Origin: Actinomycetota bacterium
GTDB lineage: Bacteria; Actinomycetota; Humimicrobiia; Humimicrobiales; Humimicrobiaceae
Length of the DNA: 16,074 nucleotides
NCBI GenBank assembly: GCA_023488645.1
Contig: JAMDDL010000134.1
Span: 1-16,074, forward strand
Reading direction: 5' to 3'
Below, one piece after another: positions 1-6,518 of this stretch. The position numbers and the translations under genes were made by a program. The notes under the pieces are model-generated. The model was not told the origin of the DNA and searched no databases. It was given only the letters and a program-made list of their open reading frames with translations. The first letter of the stretch is position 1. Each line of letters starts with the position of its first letter.

Positions 1-25
1 TTTTGACTTTTATTTTTATTATTTT

Positions 26-102
26 TTTATCTTATTATTTATCTTATTATATTTATCTTACTATATTTATCTTATTACTCTTATTATTATTTTATCTTAT
101 TA
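26..102. repeat. Degenerate AT-rich short repeat (TTTATCTTATTA)
   Basis: Five copies of the 12-mer TTTATCTTATTA start at 26, 38, 52, 66 and 91. The copy at 52 has one mismatch. Spacing is 12, 14, 14 and 25 bp, so this is an imperfect tandem array. It lies downstream of the last minus-strand gene. The whole stretch 1-147 is almost pure A/T with no open frame or hairpin that I can support. It is probably low-complexity intergenic DNA. Confidence 0.5.
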
Positions 103-147
103 TTTATTCTTATCTTTTTATTATTTGACTTAATCATTTTTATTTTG

Positions 148-489
148 CTAAATGCTTTTTTTTAAATTTAATGGTTTCCCGCACTTTACACACTTATCTC
201 CAATAGGTGGTTGCTCAAATTTACATCTATGATTAGGACAAATTACAGTTAACCTTGCGCCACATTTATCACAATAATCACCAAAAAATGTTTCCTGACC
301 ACAACCAGGACAGATTATTCTAAGACTTAAACCGCAACTTGGACAGTTAATCCAGCTTTTTTCAATTATATCTTTGCATTTAGGGCATCTTAAAAAAATC
401 GGATTTACTTTGCCGCAGAGTGGACAAACTGTGGATTCAGGTGGTATTACTTTCCCGCAATATCTGCATGGTAGTTTATAACCTGGCAT
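148..489 (-). CDS. Zinc-ribbon array protein (four Cys4 sites)
   Basis: A 113-residue protein built almost entirely of zinc ribbons, with 16 cysteines. The pairs are C8/C11, C22/C25, C35/C38, C49/C52, C60/C63, C73/C76, C84/C89 and C100/C103. Taken in order they make four Cys4 sites. The seventh pair is spaced C-x4-C instead of C-x2-C. There is no signal peptide or membrane segment, so it is expected in the cytoplasm. Zinc ribbons of this type usually bind protein or nucleic acid, and no catalytic motif is visible. The start is supported by AAGGAG seven bases upstream of the ATG. It lies 72 bp behind the 544-residue gene on the same strand, so the two are probably co-transcribed. The exact function is unknown. 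It could be a scaffold or adaptor for its partner. Confidence 0.8.
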   Translation of the reverse strand: MPGYKLPCRYCGKVIPPESTVCPLCGKVNPIFLRCPKCKDIIEKSWINCPSCGLSLRIICPGCGQETFFGDYCDKCGARLTVICPNHRCKFEQPPIGDKCVKCGKPLNLKKSI

Positions 490-561
490 TTATATTCTCC
501 TTATTCTTAATTTAGATTTTTTTAATTTAAATTTATTTTAAACTTTAATTTATTATTAATT

Positions 562-2196
562 CTAATTTTTTGATTTTTTGAATTTTGTTTTCTCGTCTAT
601 GGTTTCTACATTAAATTTTAGCAACTCCTGTATTTTATTTTTCCAATAGTCAAAATTTAAATGAATTACTCTTCCTATAAACCTTTCACGTAATTCTCTT
701 AATTCAGCAATTCTTGAAATTGCAAATCTGTATTTTATGTTTTTGGGATCATAAAGTGCATTTTCATCAATATAAACAGGTTCTCTCCTGAAATTTATAC
801 TTATCATAGCTTTATTAATTTTTTTAATTAATTTATCAATTTCCGGTTCAGCTTTTAAAAGATTTTCGGGATTTAAATAATCAGCTCTACTCATAATTTT
901 AAAGAAATATGTTGCTTTTCCTGTTGATTCTGTTTCTGATGTATTTCTTTCATCTTCATTTTTTATAGCTTCACCAGTAGAAACGGCTTTACTTATAGTA
1001 TCGGTATTTTTATTGCTATTTTCTGAAATTGCGCTAAATTTACTGACATTTTTTAACACATCATTTTGCAAATTCAGGCTTTTTATCATGTTTTTTTGGA
1101 GATCTTCAACCTCCTTAGTCACATTAGTTATATCAGGTGTATTGGACATATGATTTATACTATTGTCGCCATTACCATGTATGGATTTACTATTATTTTC
1201 TTTACTTTTCTCTTCAGCGTTTATATCACTTTCAATCGGAACTGCTTCCATGGCTATAGCATTTCCGGGTTTTTTAGGGTCATTACTGTAAATTGGTATT
1301 AAAAACCATATATAATCGCATGTCAAATCACCCATAAGTCCTTGCTTTAATCCTATTGCAATCTGGTTTTCTCTTGAGATTGATTTTAAATAATTATACT
1401 CCTGAAGAATCCCTGCCTTTTCAATTTTCTTTTCAAGAGATTTCCATACTTGTGATGAATATTTTTCGATATCCTTTTTCATGGCAGCCTTACCATCTCT
1501 TAACAACTTTGCCACAAGTCTCACATTTATTGTATCAAGCGAAGGATCAAGCTCCATAACAAGATTTTGTGCAAAAATATCAAGAGTATTTATTGTGTCA
1601 TGAAGAATTTTTTTAAAAGATTCAAATTCATATCCTAATTTAGAAAGTTCCAATATCTTTTCATCGTCTGTTGAAATTTTTATCAGGTAATCACCTTCTG
1701 CAATATCTGTAATTTCGCAATAAGCTATTCTTATAAGCTTTCCATTTTCAGGCAGTATTGATATTCCTGTTTCGTAAATGGTAATATTGCAATTGCCGCT
1801 TGAAGAAACAGAGTCGCCATTCTCGAAATATTTAAACTCAGCTTTAATATTTTTTCTTATCACTTTTTCTTCCATTAATAAATATTTTGCAAAAATTTCA
1901 TTTCTTGCATCTTTTAAAATTCTTATAAAATTTTCAAATTCATAACCAAGCTGGTTTATTATTAATTTACCGGAAGGACTTAATGGAAGATAAACTTTAT
2001 AGTCAATGGGGTTTATTTCAATAATGTCAATAAATTTAATTATAAATGGTTCTTTAAACTGCAAAGAAATAATTAATTCTTCAGTATTAATAACAATTAG
2101 TGCCTCTCCTTCAGCAATTTTATCAACTTCTGAGCTGAAGTACTGAAAATAAGCTTTTGTACTAAACAGTTTTTCTTTCTTTTTTTCTTCTTCCAT
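562..2196 (-). CDS. Uncharacterised protein with duplicated PH-like domain
   Basis: A 544-residue soluble protein that I do not recognise as a named family. The N-terminal 215 residues contain two related units of about 100 residues. Each ends in a near-identical helix: LGYEFENF at 83-90 and LGYEFESF at 187-194, a period of 104. In each unit beta-strand-like sequence precedes that helix, which resembles bacterial PH-like folds (inference). Residues 220-290 are helical and charged. Residues 292-320 look like beta strands (WFLIPIY). Residues 325-425 are low-complexity Ser/Asn/Glu/Lys and probably disordered. Residues 428-530 return to an ordered alpha/beta region (YFFKIMSRADYL). There are no transmembrane segments. 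No good ribosome binding site precedes the ATG. The zinc-ribbon gene follows 72 bp downstream, so the two probably work together. Confidence 0.75.
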   Translation of the reverse strand: MEEEKKKEKLFSTKAYFQYFSSEVDKIAEGEALIVINTEELIISLQFKEPFIIKFIDIIEINPIDYKVYLPLSPSGKLIINQLGYEFENFIRILKDARNEIFAKYLLMEEKVIRKNIKAEFKYFENGDSVSSSGNCNITIYETGISILPENGKLIRIAYCEITDIAEGDYLIKISTDDEKILELSKLGYEFESFKKILHDTINTLDIFAQNLVMELDPSLDTINVRLVAKLLRDGKAAMKKDIEKYSSQVWKSLEKKIEKAGILQEYNYLKSISRENQIAIGLKQGLMGDLTCDYIWFLIPIYSNDPKKPGNAIAMEAVPIESDINAEEKSKENNSKSIHGNGDNSINHMSNTPDITNVTKEVEDLQKNMIKSLNLQNDVLKNVSKFSAISENSNKNTDTISKAVSTGEAIKNEDERNTSETESTGKATYFFKIMSRADYLNPENLLKAEPEIDKLIKKINKAMISINFRREPVYIDENALYDPKNIKYRFAISRIAELRELRERFIGRVIHLNFDYWKNKIQELLKFNVETIDEKTKFKKSKN

Positions 2197-2468
2197 TAAC
2201 TTTAATATATAATCAAATTTATTATCTAAATTATTTAAATTGATCTATTTAATGTATGATGGCAAATTTTTACCTTTGTTTTATTTTTTTAAATTTTAAA
2301 AATCATATAAAGACCTGTTACATATATTATAATATTTTTTATTTATAAATATTATTTATATTTTTTTATTATTCATATTTCTTTTAAATAATCTTATGAT
2401 ACTTTTCAGATTTAAACCATTTTTTTAATACTTTTTATATTATCATAATAATAAATACATTGATATAT
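2197..2468. other. AT-rich intergenic region upstream of the 544-residue gene
   Basis: Together with the inverted-repeat element at 2469-2587, this forms a gene-free gap of 394 bp. The sequence is very A/T-rich with no open frame of note and no clear terminator. The promoter of the minus-strand gene pair below should lie here. Several TATAAT-like strings occur, but none has a convincing -35 partner, so no promoter is assigned. Confidence 0.4.
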
Positions 2469-2587
2469 TGTCACGGGGACGTATAATTTGACATACTTTT
2501 AGAAGAAAAGAATCACACCATTGAAAACTTTCCTTTAGTTAGCATCTTATCTGTAGTTTGATTGTCAAATTATACGTCCCCGTGACA
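2469..2587. mobile_element. 119-bp REPIN/MITE-like element with perfect 25-bp inverted ends
   Basis: The 25 bases at 2469-2493 are the exact reverse complement of 2563-2587. The arms contain the core CACGGGGACGTATAATTTG, and each arm begins TGTCA and ends TGACA. The 69-bp centre has no open frame. Two REP-like palindromic units in inverted orientation, about 100 bp overall, fit a REPIN, a non-autonomous element mobilised by RAYT (Y1/IS200-like) transposases. From memory, related GGGGACG-containing repeats recur in many anaerobe genomes. No transposase is present here. The pairing breaks at the next base on each side, and no clear target-site duplication is visible. The element starts 3 bp beyond the cupin stop codon, so it would also form a strong hairpin in that mRNA. 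Confidence 0.75.
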
Positions 2588-2590
2588 TAA

Positions 2591-3106
2591 TTAAATCAAC
2601 TCATTAATTAATGAACTAAGATTAGGATATCTATTTATCAATTCATCTTTATAAGGTTTTGCAGAAACATAATCCTCAAATTCAAACCCGGGTGAAACTG
2701 AGGTTCCAAGCAAAGCAAAAGAACCACCTTTCTCAAGTTTTGCACCCTGCCAGGTATTTTTTGGAACAACATATTGAACACTCTCACCTGCAAAAATATT
2801 ACTGCCCATTTTTATTATCTTTGACGAACCATCTTCAAATAAATTTAATATTTTAACTGGATCCCCAAGATAAAAATGAAAAATTTCATCTGAAAGAATT
2901 TTATGCAAGTAAGAATAACTGTCAGGAGTGATTAGATAAAGTATTGAAGTTGAGAAACATCTTTCTGACTTGTATCTTAAAGGTAAACTTTTAACATTAA
3001 TTATTTCATCTGATCTGTAAGTTTCTGTAAAATAACCGCCTTCATTTTTAAGCGGAACCATATTAAACTTCTTTATTATCTTTAAAATTATTTCATCATT
3101 ATTCAT
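2591..3106 (-). CDS. DUF985-family cupin (Cupin_5)
   Basis: A 171-residue single-domain cupin. Family landmarks appear in order: EGGYFTETYRS at 22-32, a beta-strand run around STSILYLI, then LHKILSDEIFHFYLGDP with the family's His/Asp/Glu pattern. Near the C-terminus are WQGAKLEKGG and the signature SVSPGFEFEDY. The length and the spacing between N-terminus and motif match the family, which supports the first ATG although no strong ribosome binding site precedes it. Members such as yeast YML079W have a jelly-roll fold resembling sugar epimerases and seed-storage cupins, but no activity is firmly established. The gene stands alone between the DUF4258/DUF2283 pair and the REPIN-like element. 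Family assignment is confident and function is unknown. Confidence 0.88.
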   Translation of the reverse strand: MNNDEIILKIIKKFNMVPLKNEGGYFTETYRSDEIINVKSLPLRYKSERCFSTSILYLITPDSYSYLHKILSDEIFHFYLGDPVKILNLFEDGSSKIIKMGSNIFAGESVQYVVPKNTWQGAKLEKGGSFALLGTSVSPGFEFEDYVSAKPYKDELINRYPNLSSLINELI

Positions 3107-3142
3107 ATTTTAATAATATACTATAAGCCATGAAATAAAAAC

Positions 3143-3181
3143 ATTATGACACATATGTTAACATATATATTTTTTTGTCAA
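3143..3181 (-). promoter_or_regulatory. Possible control region of the cupin gene, with a 14-bp palindrome
   Basis: On the minus strand a perfect TTGACA (3181-3176) is followed by the palindrome ATATGTTAACATAT (3166-3153) and then CATAAT (3148-3143). The 27-bp gap between TTGACA and CATAAT is too long for a standard promoter. At 17-bp spacing the -10 would be ACATAT, inside the palindrome. The palindrome could be an operator. Only its symmetry and its position about 47 bp before the ATG support this. Confidence 0.3.
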
Positions 3182-3272
3182 TATCTTGCTATGAACCTTT
3201 TTATTTTTGAAGGTTGTTATTTACAATTCTTAAAGAAGACAGCTTTTAATAGCTCGTATATAATGCCTATGT

Positions 3273-3488
3273 TTAGGCAAGAGCTTTTTCTTTGCCCTTA
3301 AGTTCATAAAGTATTCCTTGAGGTTCAGATATTTGTTCAGAAGCGTCAAGTATTTCCATAGATACAATTTTCCCATCTTTGCTGTAATCGATAATTATTC
3401 CTTCTTTTATTTCATCACTCTCAGCTATCTTTTCTTCCCGAAAAATAAGGTTTAGCGTATCAGTCTCCGGGTCAAATATTATTCTCAT
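3273..3488 (-). CDS. DUF2283 protein, putative antitoxin of the pair
   Basis: A 71-residue protein matching DUF2283: it opens MRIIFDPETDTLNLIF, followed by an acidic stretch (ESDEIKEGIIIDY) and a short C-terminal segment ending in Lys/Glu. Family members are small, often acidic, and often sit beside a DUF4258 gene, as here. The stop of the upstream gene and this ATG form TGATATG, leaving one base between them. AAAGGAG lies seven bases before the ATG, inside the end of the upstream gene, so translation is probably coupled. The antitoxin role is inferred from gene order and size. A small hairpin, GCCTA-TGTT-TAGGC, covers the stop codon (3265-3278). Confidence 0.8.
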   Translation of the reverse strand: MRIIFDPETDTLNLIFREEKIAESDEIKEGIIIDYSKDGKIVSMEILDASEQISEPQGILYELKGKEKALA

Positions 3489-3489
3489 A

Positions 3490-3756
3490 TCAAACTCCTT
3501 TCACCCAATACTTGCTGATCCTGGATGTTTTATAAACTGTTATAACTTCAAATTTTTCAGATGTTTCAAATCCTATAACTCTTAAAAGCATTTCCTTCTT
3601 TTCCGTTTTGTCATAATATATATTCTGAACTATAACATGCCCTTTTTTGGAATGCAATTTCTGCTGTTGATTACTAATAGCAAATACTATAAATTTTGTT
3701 GAAATACCTCTTCGCTCAGCTTCAAAAATTGCATGATCTTTAATTATAACTTCCAA
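3490..3756 (-). CDS. DUF4258 protein, putative toxin of the pair
   Basis: An 88-residue basic protein of the DUF4258 type. It has the N-terminal KDHAIFEAERRGIS motif (residues 6-19), where the His and Arg residues are the family hallmark. The C-terminal beta strands contain VITVYKTSRISKYW. Translation probably starts at a TTG (3756-3754): GAAGGG lies seven bases upstream and the family motif begins right after it. The fold is related to small RelE/BrnT-like proteins by general resemblance, which has led to proposals that DUF4258 members are toxins. The one-base junction with the DUF2283 gene supports a two-gene toxin-antitoxin-like cassette. Toxicity is not shown by the sequence. A weak TTG start would limit its production. 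Confidence 0.8.
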   Translation of the reverse strand: MEVIIKDHAIFEAERRGISTKFIVFAISNQQQKLHSKKGHVIVQNIYYDKTEKKEMLLRVIGFETSEKFEVITVYKTSRISKYWVKGV

Positions 3757-3855
3757 TGACAGGCCCTTCTTTATAATAATTTATATTTCTCTTCTCCCGA
3801 AAATTACTTTTCATAATAGTTCCATTACAAATAAAAATAGTGCTTTTCAAACATT

Positions 3856-3861
3856 ATTATA
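3856..3861 (-). promoter_or_regulatory. Candidate -10 box for the DUF4258/DUF2283 pair
   Basis: A perfect TATAAT on the minus strand about 95 bases upstream of the TTG start, inside the 270-bp gap (3757-4026) between gdhA and this pair. No clean -35 lies at 16-18 bp; ATTTGT is the best match at 17. I see no terminator for gdhA in this gap. Confidence 0.3.
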
Positions 3862-4026
3862 CTTTTTAAGAATAATAAACAAATTTTTGCAGATAGCAAA
3901 AAGGAATTTACAGGTTTAAGTCCTACAGAATTTAAAAATAAAAAATACAGGAAAAGTTAAAGTTAACAGGTTGTAGGCAAAACTCCTGATTATGGCTATT
4001 TTTAAAATAATTATAAAAAATATTTT

Positions 4027-5274
4027 TTACGGATAAATACCTCTTAATTTCATAGCTTCTGCAACACGGCTTACTGCAAGAGCAAGAGCTGAGCTGCGCA
4101 TATCAAGTTTTCTTTTAATAGAAAAATCATATACTTCATAAAAAGCATTCTCCATTATATCTCTAAGCTGAAGATTTACTTTTCTTTTGCTCCAGAAGTA
4201 AGCATCATTACCCTGAACCCATTCAAAGTATGATACTGTTACTCCCCCGCTATTACATAAAATATCAGGTATTACAAATATATTACTGTCCTTAAGTATG
4301 GGATCAGCATCAGGAGTTGTAGGCGCATTTGCTGCCTCTGCAATAATTCTTGCTTTAACAGAAGGTGCATTTTCTGCTGTTATCTGATTTTCCAGAGCTG
4401 CCGGAATTATTATGTCACATTTTGTTTCAAAGAATTTAGTAGGATCAAATTTTTCCGCCTCGGGATAATTTACAAGACTGCCTGTTTTAATAAAATCTGA
4501 TAGCTTGTAAGGATCAATTCCTTTTTTATTATAAATAGCACCTGTTACGTCACATAATGCTATTATTTTAAATCCGAGATCATATAGTATTTTAGCTGCA
4601 TGTGAGCCGACATTACCAAACCCCTGAACTGCAACTGTTAAGTTTGTTGCATCAATACCTAAAACTTTTAAAGCTGAAAGAAGAGTATAAACCACGCCAC
4701 GGCTTGTTGCTTCCTCTCTTCCCTGACTTCCTCCAAGCTCTATGGGCTTTCCTGTTACAACACCTGGAACCATGTATCCTTTTGCCATAGAATATGTGTC
4801 CATTATCCATGCCATAACCTGGGCATTTGTCCCAACATCAGGAGCGGGAATGTCTTTTTCAGGTCCTATAAAATTTATAATTTCATAAGTATATCTTCTT
4901 GTTAAGTTTTCAAGCTCTTTTTTTGATATTCTGCCAGGGTCTACTACTACGCCGCCTTTTGCTCCACCAAAGGGAATATTTACAAGAGAGCATTTCCATG
5001 TCATAAGCATGGCAAGAGCTTTAATTTCATCAAGTGTTACGTCCTGATGATAACGGATACCTCCTTTGGCTGGACCTCTGTTTGTATTATGCTGAACACG
5101 ATAGCCTTTAAATATATCAATATCACCGCTGTCCATTTTTACAGGAACAGCTACTTCAAGTACTCTTCGGGGTTCTCTTAAGTATTTTATAACTCCGGGT
5201 TTTAAATCAAGAACTGAAATTGTGCTGTCAAGTCTGGAAAGTGTCATTTCCCATACATTTAAGGTCTGCTTCAT
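4027..5274 (-). CDS. gdhA: Glutamate dehydrogenase
   Basis: Catalyses reversible oxidative deamination of glutamate to 2-oxoglutarate and ammonia in the cytoplasm. The usual length is about 415 residues, and this start gives 415. Residues 66-76 (NRGPAKGGIRY) and PFGGAKGG, with the catalytic Lys at 106, form the substrate site. PAPDVGTN follows at 143-150. The dinucleotide-binding Rossmann motif GFGNVG is at 218-223, and the strand after it ends in an Asp (ALCD, 242), which favours NAD over NADP. An ATG 12 bases further upstream lies directly against AAAGGAG (5287-5293), with no spacing. The ATG at 5274 is therefore more likely. The P-II gene ends 58 bp upstream and the two are probably co-transcribed. 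A Glu/Leu/Phe/Val dehydrogenase of other specificity is possible, but the length and motifs fit GDH. Confidence 0.95.
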   Translation of the reverse strand: MKQTLNVWEMTLSRLDSTISVLDLKPGVIKYLREPRRVLEVAVPVKMDSGDIDIFKGYRVQHNTNRGPAKGGIRYHQDVTLDEIKALAMLMTWKCSLVNIPFGGAKGGVVVDPGRISKKELENLTRRYTYEIINFIGPEKDIPAPDVGTNAQVMAWIMDTYSMAKGYMVPGVVTGKPIELGGSQGREEATSRGVVYTLLSALKVLGIDATNLTVAVQGFGNVGSHAAKILYDLGFKIIALCDVTGAIYNKKGIDPYKLSDFIKTGSLVNYPEAEKFDPTKFFETKCDIIIPAALENQITAENAPSVKARIIAEAANAPTTPDADPILKDSNIFVIPDILCNSGGVTVSYFEWVQGNDAYFWSKRKVNLQLRDIMENAFYEVYDFSIKRKLDMRSSALALAVSRVAEAMKLRGIYP

Positions 5275-5298
5275 AAAAAATAACATCTCCTTTGATGA

Positions 5299-5316
5299 TT
5301 AATCGCCATTGATTAA
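5299..5316. other. Small stem-loop between P-II and gdhA
   Basis: TTAATC-GCCATT-GATTAA is a perfect 6-bp stem with a 6-base loop. It lies just upstream of the gdhA Shine-Dalgarno (5287-5293). There is no T-tract, so it is not a standard terminator. It may adjust mRNA stability or the expression ratio of the two genes. Confidence 0.3.
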
Positions 5317-5332
5317 AACATAATATATGATT

Positions 5333-5674
5333 TTATATAATTGCACTTTTGCCTGCTTCTTCAGTTCTAATTCTTATTGCATCCTCTACAGGGATGACAA
5401 ATATTTTACCTGAGCCGAATTCACCGGTTTTAGCAAGTTTAACTATTGTTTTTATCACGTTATCCACTATATCCTCCTCTACAACTATTTCCATCTTTAT
5501 CTTGGGAAGAAACTTGACCTGCCTGTTGGGCCTGCCTCCATTAATATATCCTCTTTGTTTTCCAAATCCCCTTACTTCTGAAACAGACATTCCTTCAACA
5601 CCAACTTCAAATAAGGCATCTTTTATCTCATCAAGCTTAAAGGGTTGAATAAAGCATTCTAATTTGCGAAGCAT
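5333..5674 (-). CDS. P-II family nitrogen regulatory protein, T-loop variant
   Basis: A small trimeric signal protein that normally binds ATP/ADP and 2-oxoglutarate and controls nitrogen proteins by contact. From this start it is 113 residues, against about 112 in the family. Conserved landmarks are PFKLDEIKDAL (11-21), VRGFGKQRG with Gln40 (34-42), FLPKIK with Lys58 (55-60), TGEFGSGKIFV and IRIRT. The T-loop (43-54) is one residue shorter than in E. coli GlnB. It carries Arg where Tyr51 would be uridylylated and has no cyanobacterial-type Ser49. A GTG four codons upstream is part of the AAGGAGGTG ribosome binding site, so the ATG at 5674 is chosen. Genes for P-II usually sit beside amtB or glnA, whereas this one is directly upstream of gdhA. 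The subfamily (GlnB, GlnK or other) is uncertain, so no symbol is given. Confidence 0.93.
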   Translation of the reverse strand: MLRKLECFIQPFKLDEIKDALFEVGVEGMSVSEVRGFGKQRGYINGGRPNRQVKFLPKIKMEIVVEEDIVDNVIKTIVKLAKTGEFGSGKIFVIPVEDAIRIRTEEAGKSAII

Positions 5675-5716
5675 GTGATTTTGCACCTCCTTAAAAAAAT
5701 ATTATTAATTTCTAAG

Positions 5717-6451
5717 TTATATAAAGTTCTTTGGTAACCCAAGAAGACTTAAAGATGCTATTGCTTTATCAATATGTTTCTGCCCCTTAGATAAAACAAA
5801 AACAAAGTGTCCAGGAAAAAGCATATCTACATTTAAATTGGAAAGTCTATTCATATAATTTCTATAATCTGACAAATTTGAGCCATCACAATTTAACAAA
5901 CCTATAACTCCCTCTGCAAATACAACATCTCCTGAAAATAAGGCTTTGCCTTCAGGTAAGTCTATAAAATAACATATAGAACCCTCACTATGACCAGGAA
6001 TATTTAAAGCTTTGAAAACAAAGTCATTACAGGAAATTAAATCATTGTTTCTAAGCTCAACAGAAGCCTCACAATTGGAAAATACATAGTCTGGTGAATA
6101 TAACCCACTTCTTTTTGCGATATCTAGCTTTAATCCCTTTTCATCTCCGTTTTTCAGAACATCTGCTTCAATAGCACTTATATAAACCTTACATCCAATT
6201 AAATCTTTAAGTTTTTTTGCTCCGCCAGCGTGGTCAGCATGATAATGCGTTAATAATACATTGGAAATATTTTCAGGATTAAGTCCATCTTTTCTAATAT
6301 TTTTTAAAATAATGTCGATATTGCAACCTGCTCCAGTATCTATCATTACAAGACTACCATTACAATTTACAACATAAACACTTGAATCAAAATCTTGGCT
6401 AAGCCCAAAATGTCCACTCCCAACAAGATATACATTTTCAGTTAATCTCAT
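5717..6451 (-). CDS. Metallo-beta-lactamase-fold hydrolase
   Basis: A 244-residue cytoplasmic enzyme of the MBL superfamily. The full two-metal site is visible: THYHADH supplies H69, H71, D73 and H74, then H154 (PGHSEGS), D175 (SGD) and H215 (PGH). This is the glyoxalase II-like branch, whose members hydrolyse thioesters, lactones or phosphodiesters. The substrate cannot be read from sequence. The frame stays open 20 codons further upstream. The ATG at 6451 has GGGGG nine bases before it and starts just before the first strand (RLTENVYLVG), so I chose it. It follows the oxidoreductase gene by 67 bp and the P-II gene follows 42 bp later. It may act on the product of its upstream neighbour, for example as a lactonase or thioesterase (speculative). 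Confidence 0.88.
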   Translation of the reverse strand: MRLTENVYLVGSGHFGLSQDFDSSVYVVNCNGSLVMIDTGAGCNIDIILKNIRKDGLNPENISNVLLTHYHADHAGGAKKLKDLIGCKVYISAIEADVLKNGDEKGLKLDIAKRSGLYSPDYVFSNCEASVELRNNDLISCNDFVFKALNIPGHSEGSICYFIDLPEGKALFSGDVVFAEGVIGLLNCDGSNLSDYRNYMNRLSNLNVDMLFPGHFVFVLSKGQKHIDKAIASLSLLGLPKNFI

Positions 6452-6518
6452 TTCATTAGACCCCCATAAAATAAATATATATTTTATATTTATTAAAATT
6501 CTAAATTTCAAAAAAGAT

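Noticed and set aside
26..102. CRISPR array
   Set aside because: The repeats are only 12 bp, almost contiguous and pure A/T with no spacers of regular length and no cas genes.
288..297. Second lysine-free Walker A of the ATPase (residues 288-297 of the protein at 11769-13262) as a sign of decay
   Set aside because: Loss of this lysine in the second domain is normal for RbsA/MglA-type ATPases.
1066..1302. Plus-strand open frames inside the 544-residue gene and others like it across the window
   Set aside because: They lie antisense to well-supported minus-strand genes and have no ribosome binding site or recognisable domain.
3194..3215. Hairpin AACCTT / AAGGTT as a terminator of the DUF2283 gene
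   Set aside because: A 6-bp stem with a 10-base loop and no T-tract in the minus direction.
3757..4026. Hidden small gene or terminator after gdhA
   Set aside because: Only frames of about ten codons without ribosome binding sites are present, and no stable stem followed by T residues was found.
6452..6511. 20-codon N-terminal extension of the MBL hydrolase
   Set aside because: The hydrophobic extension is AT-rich intergenic translation. The fold starts after the ATG at 6451.
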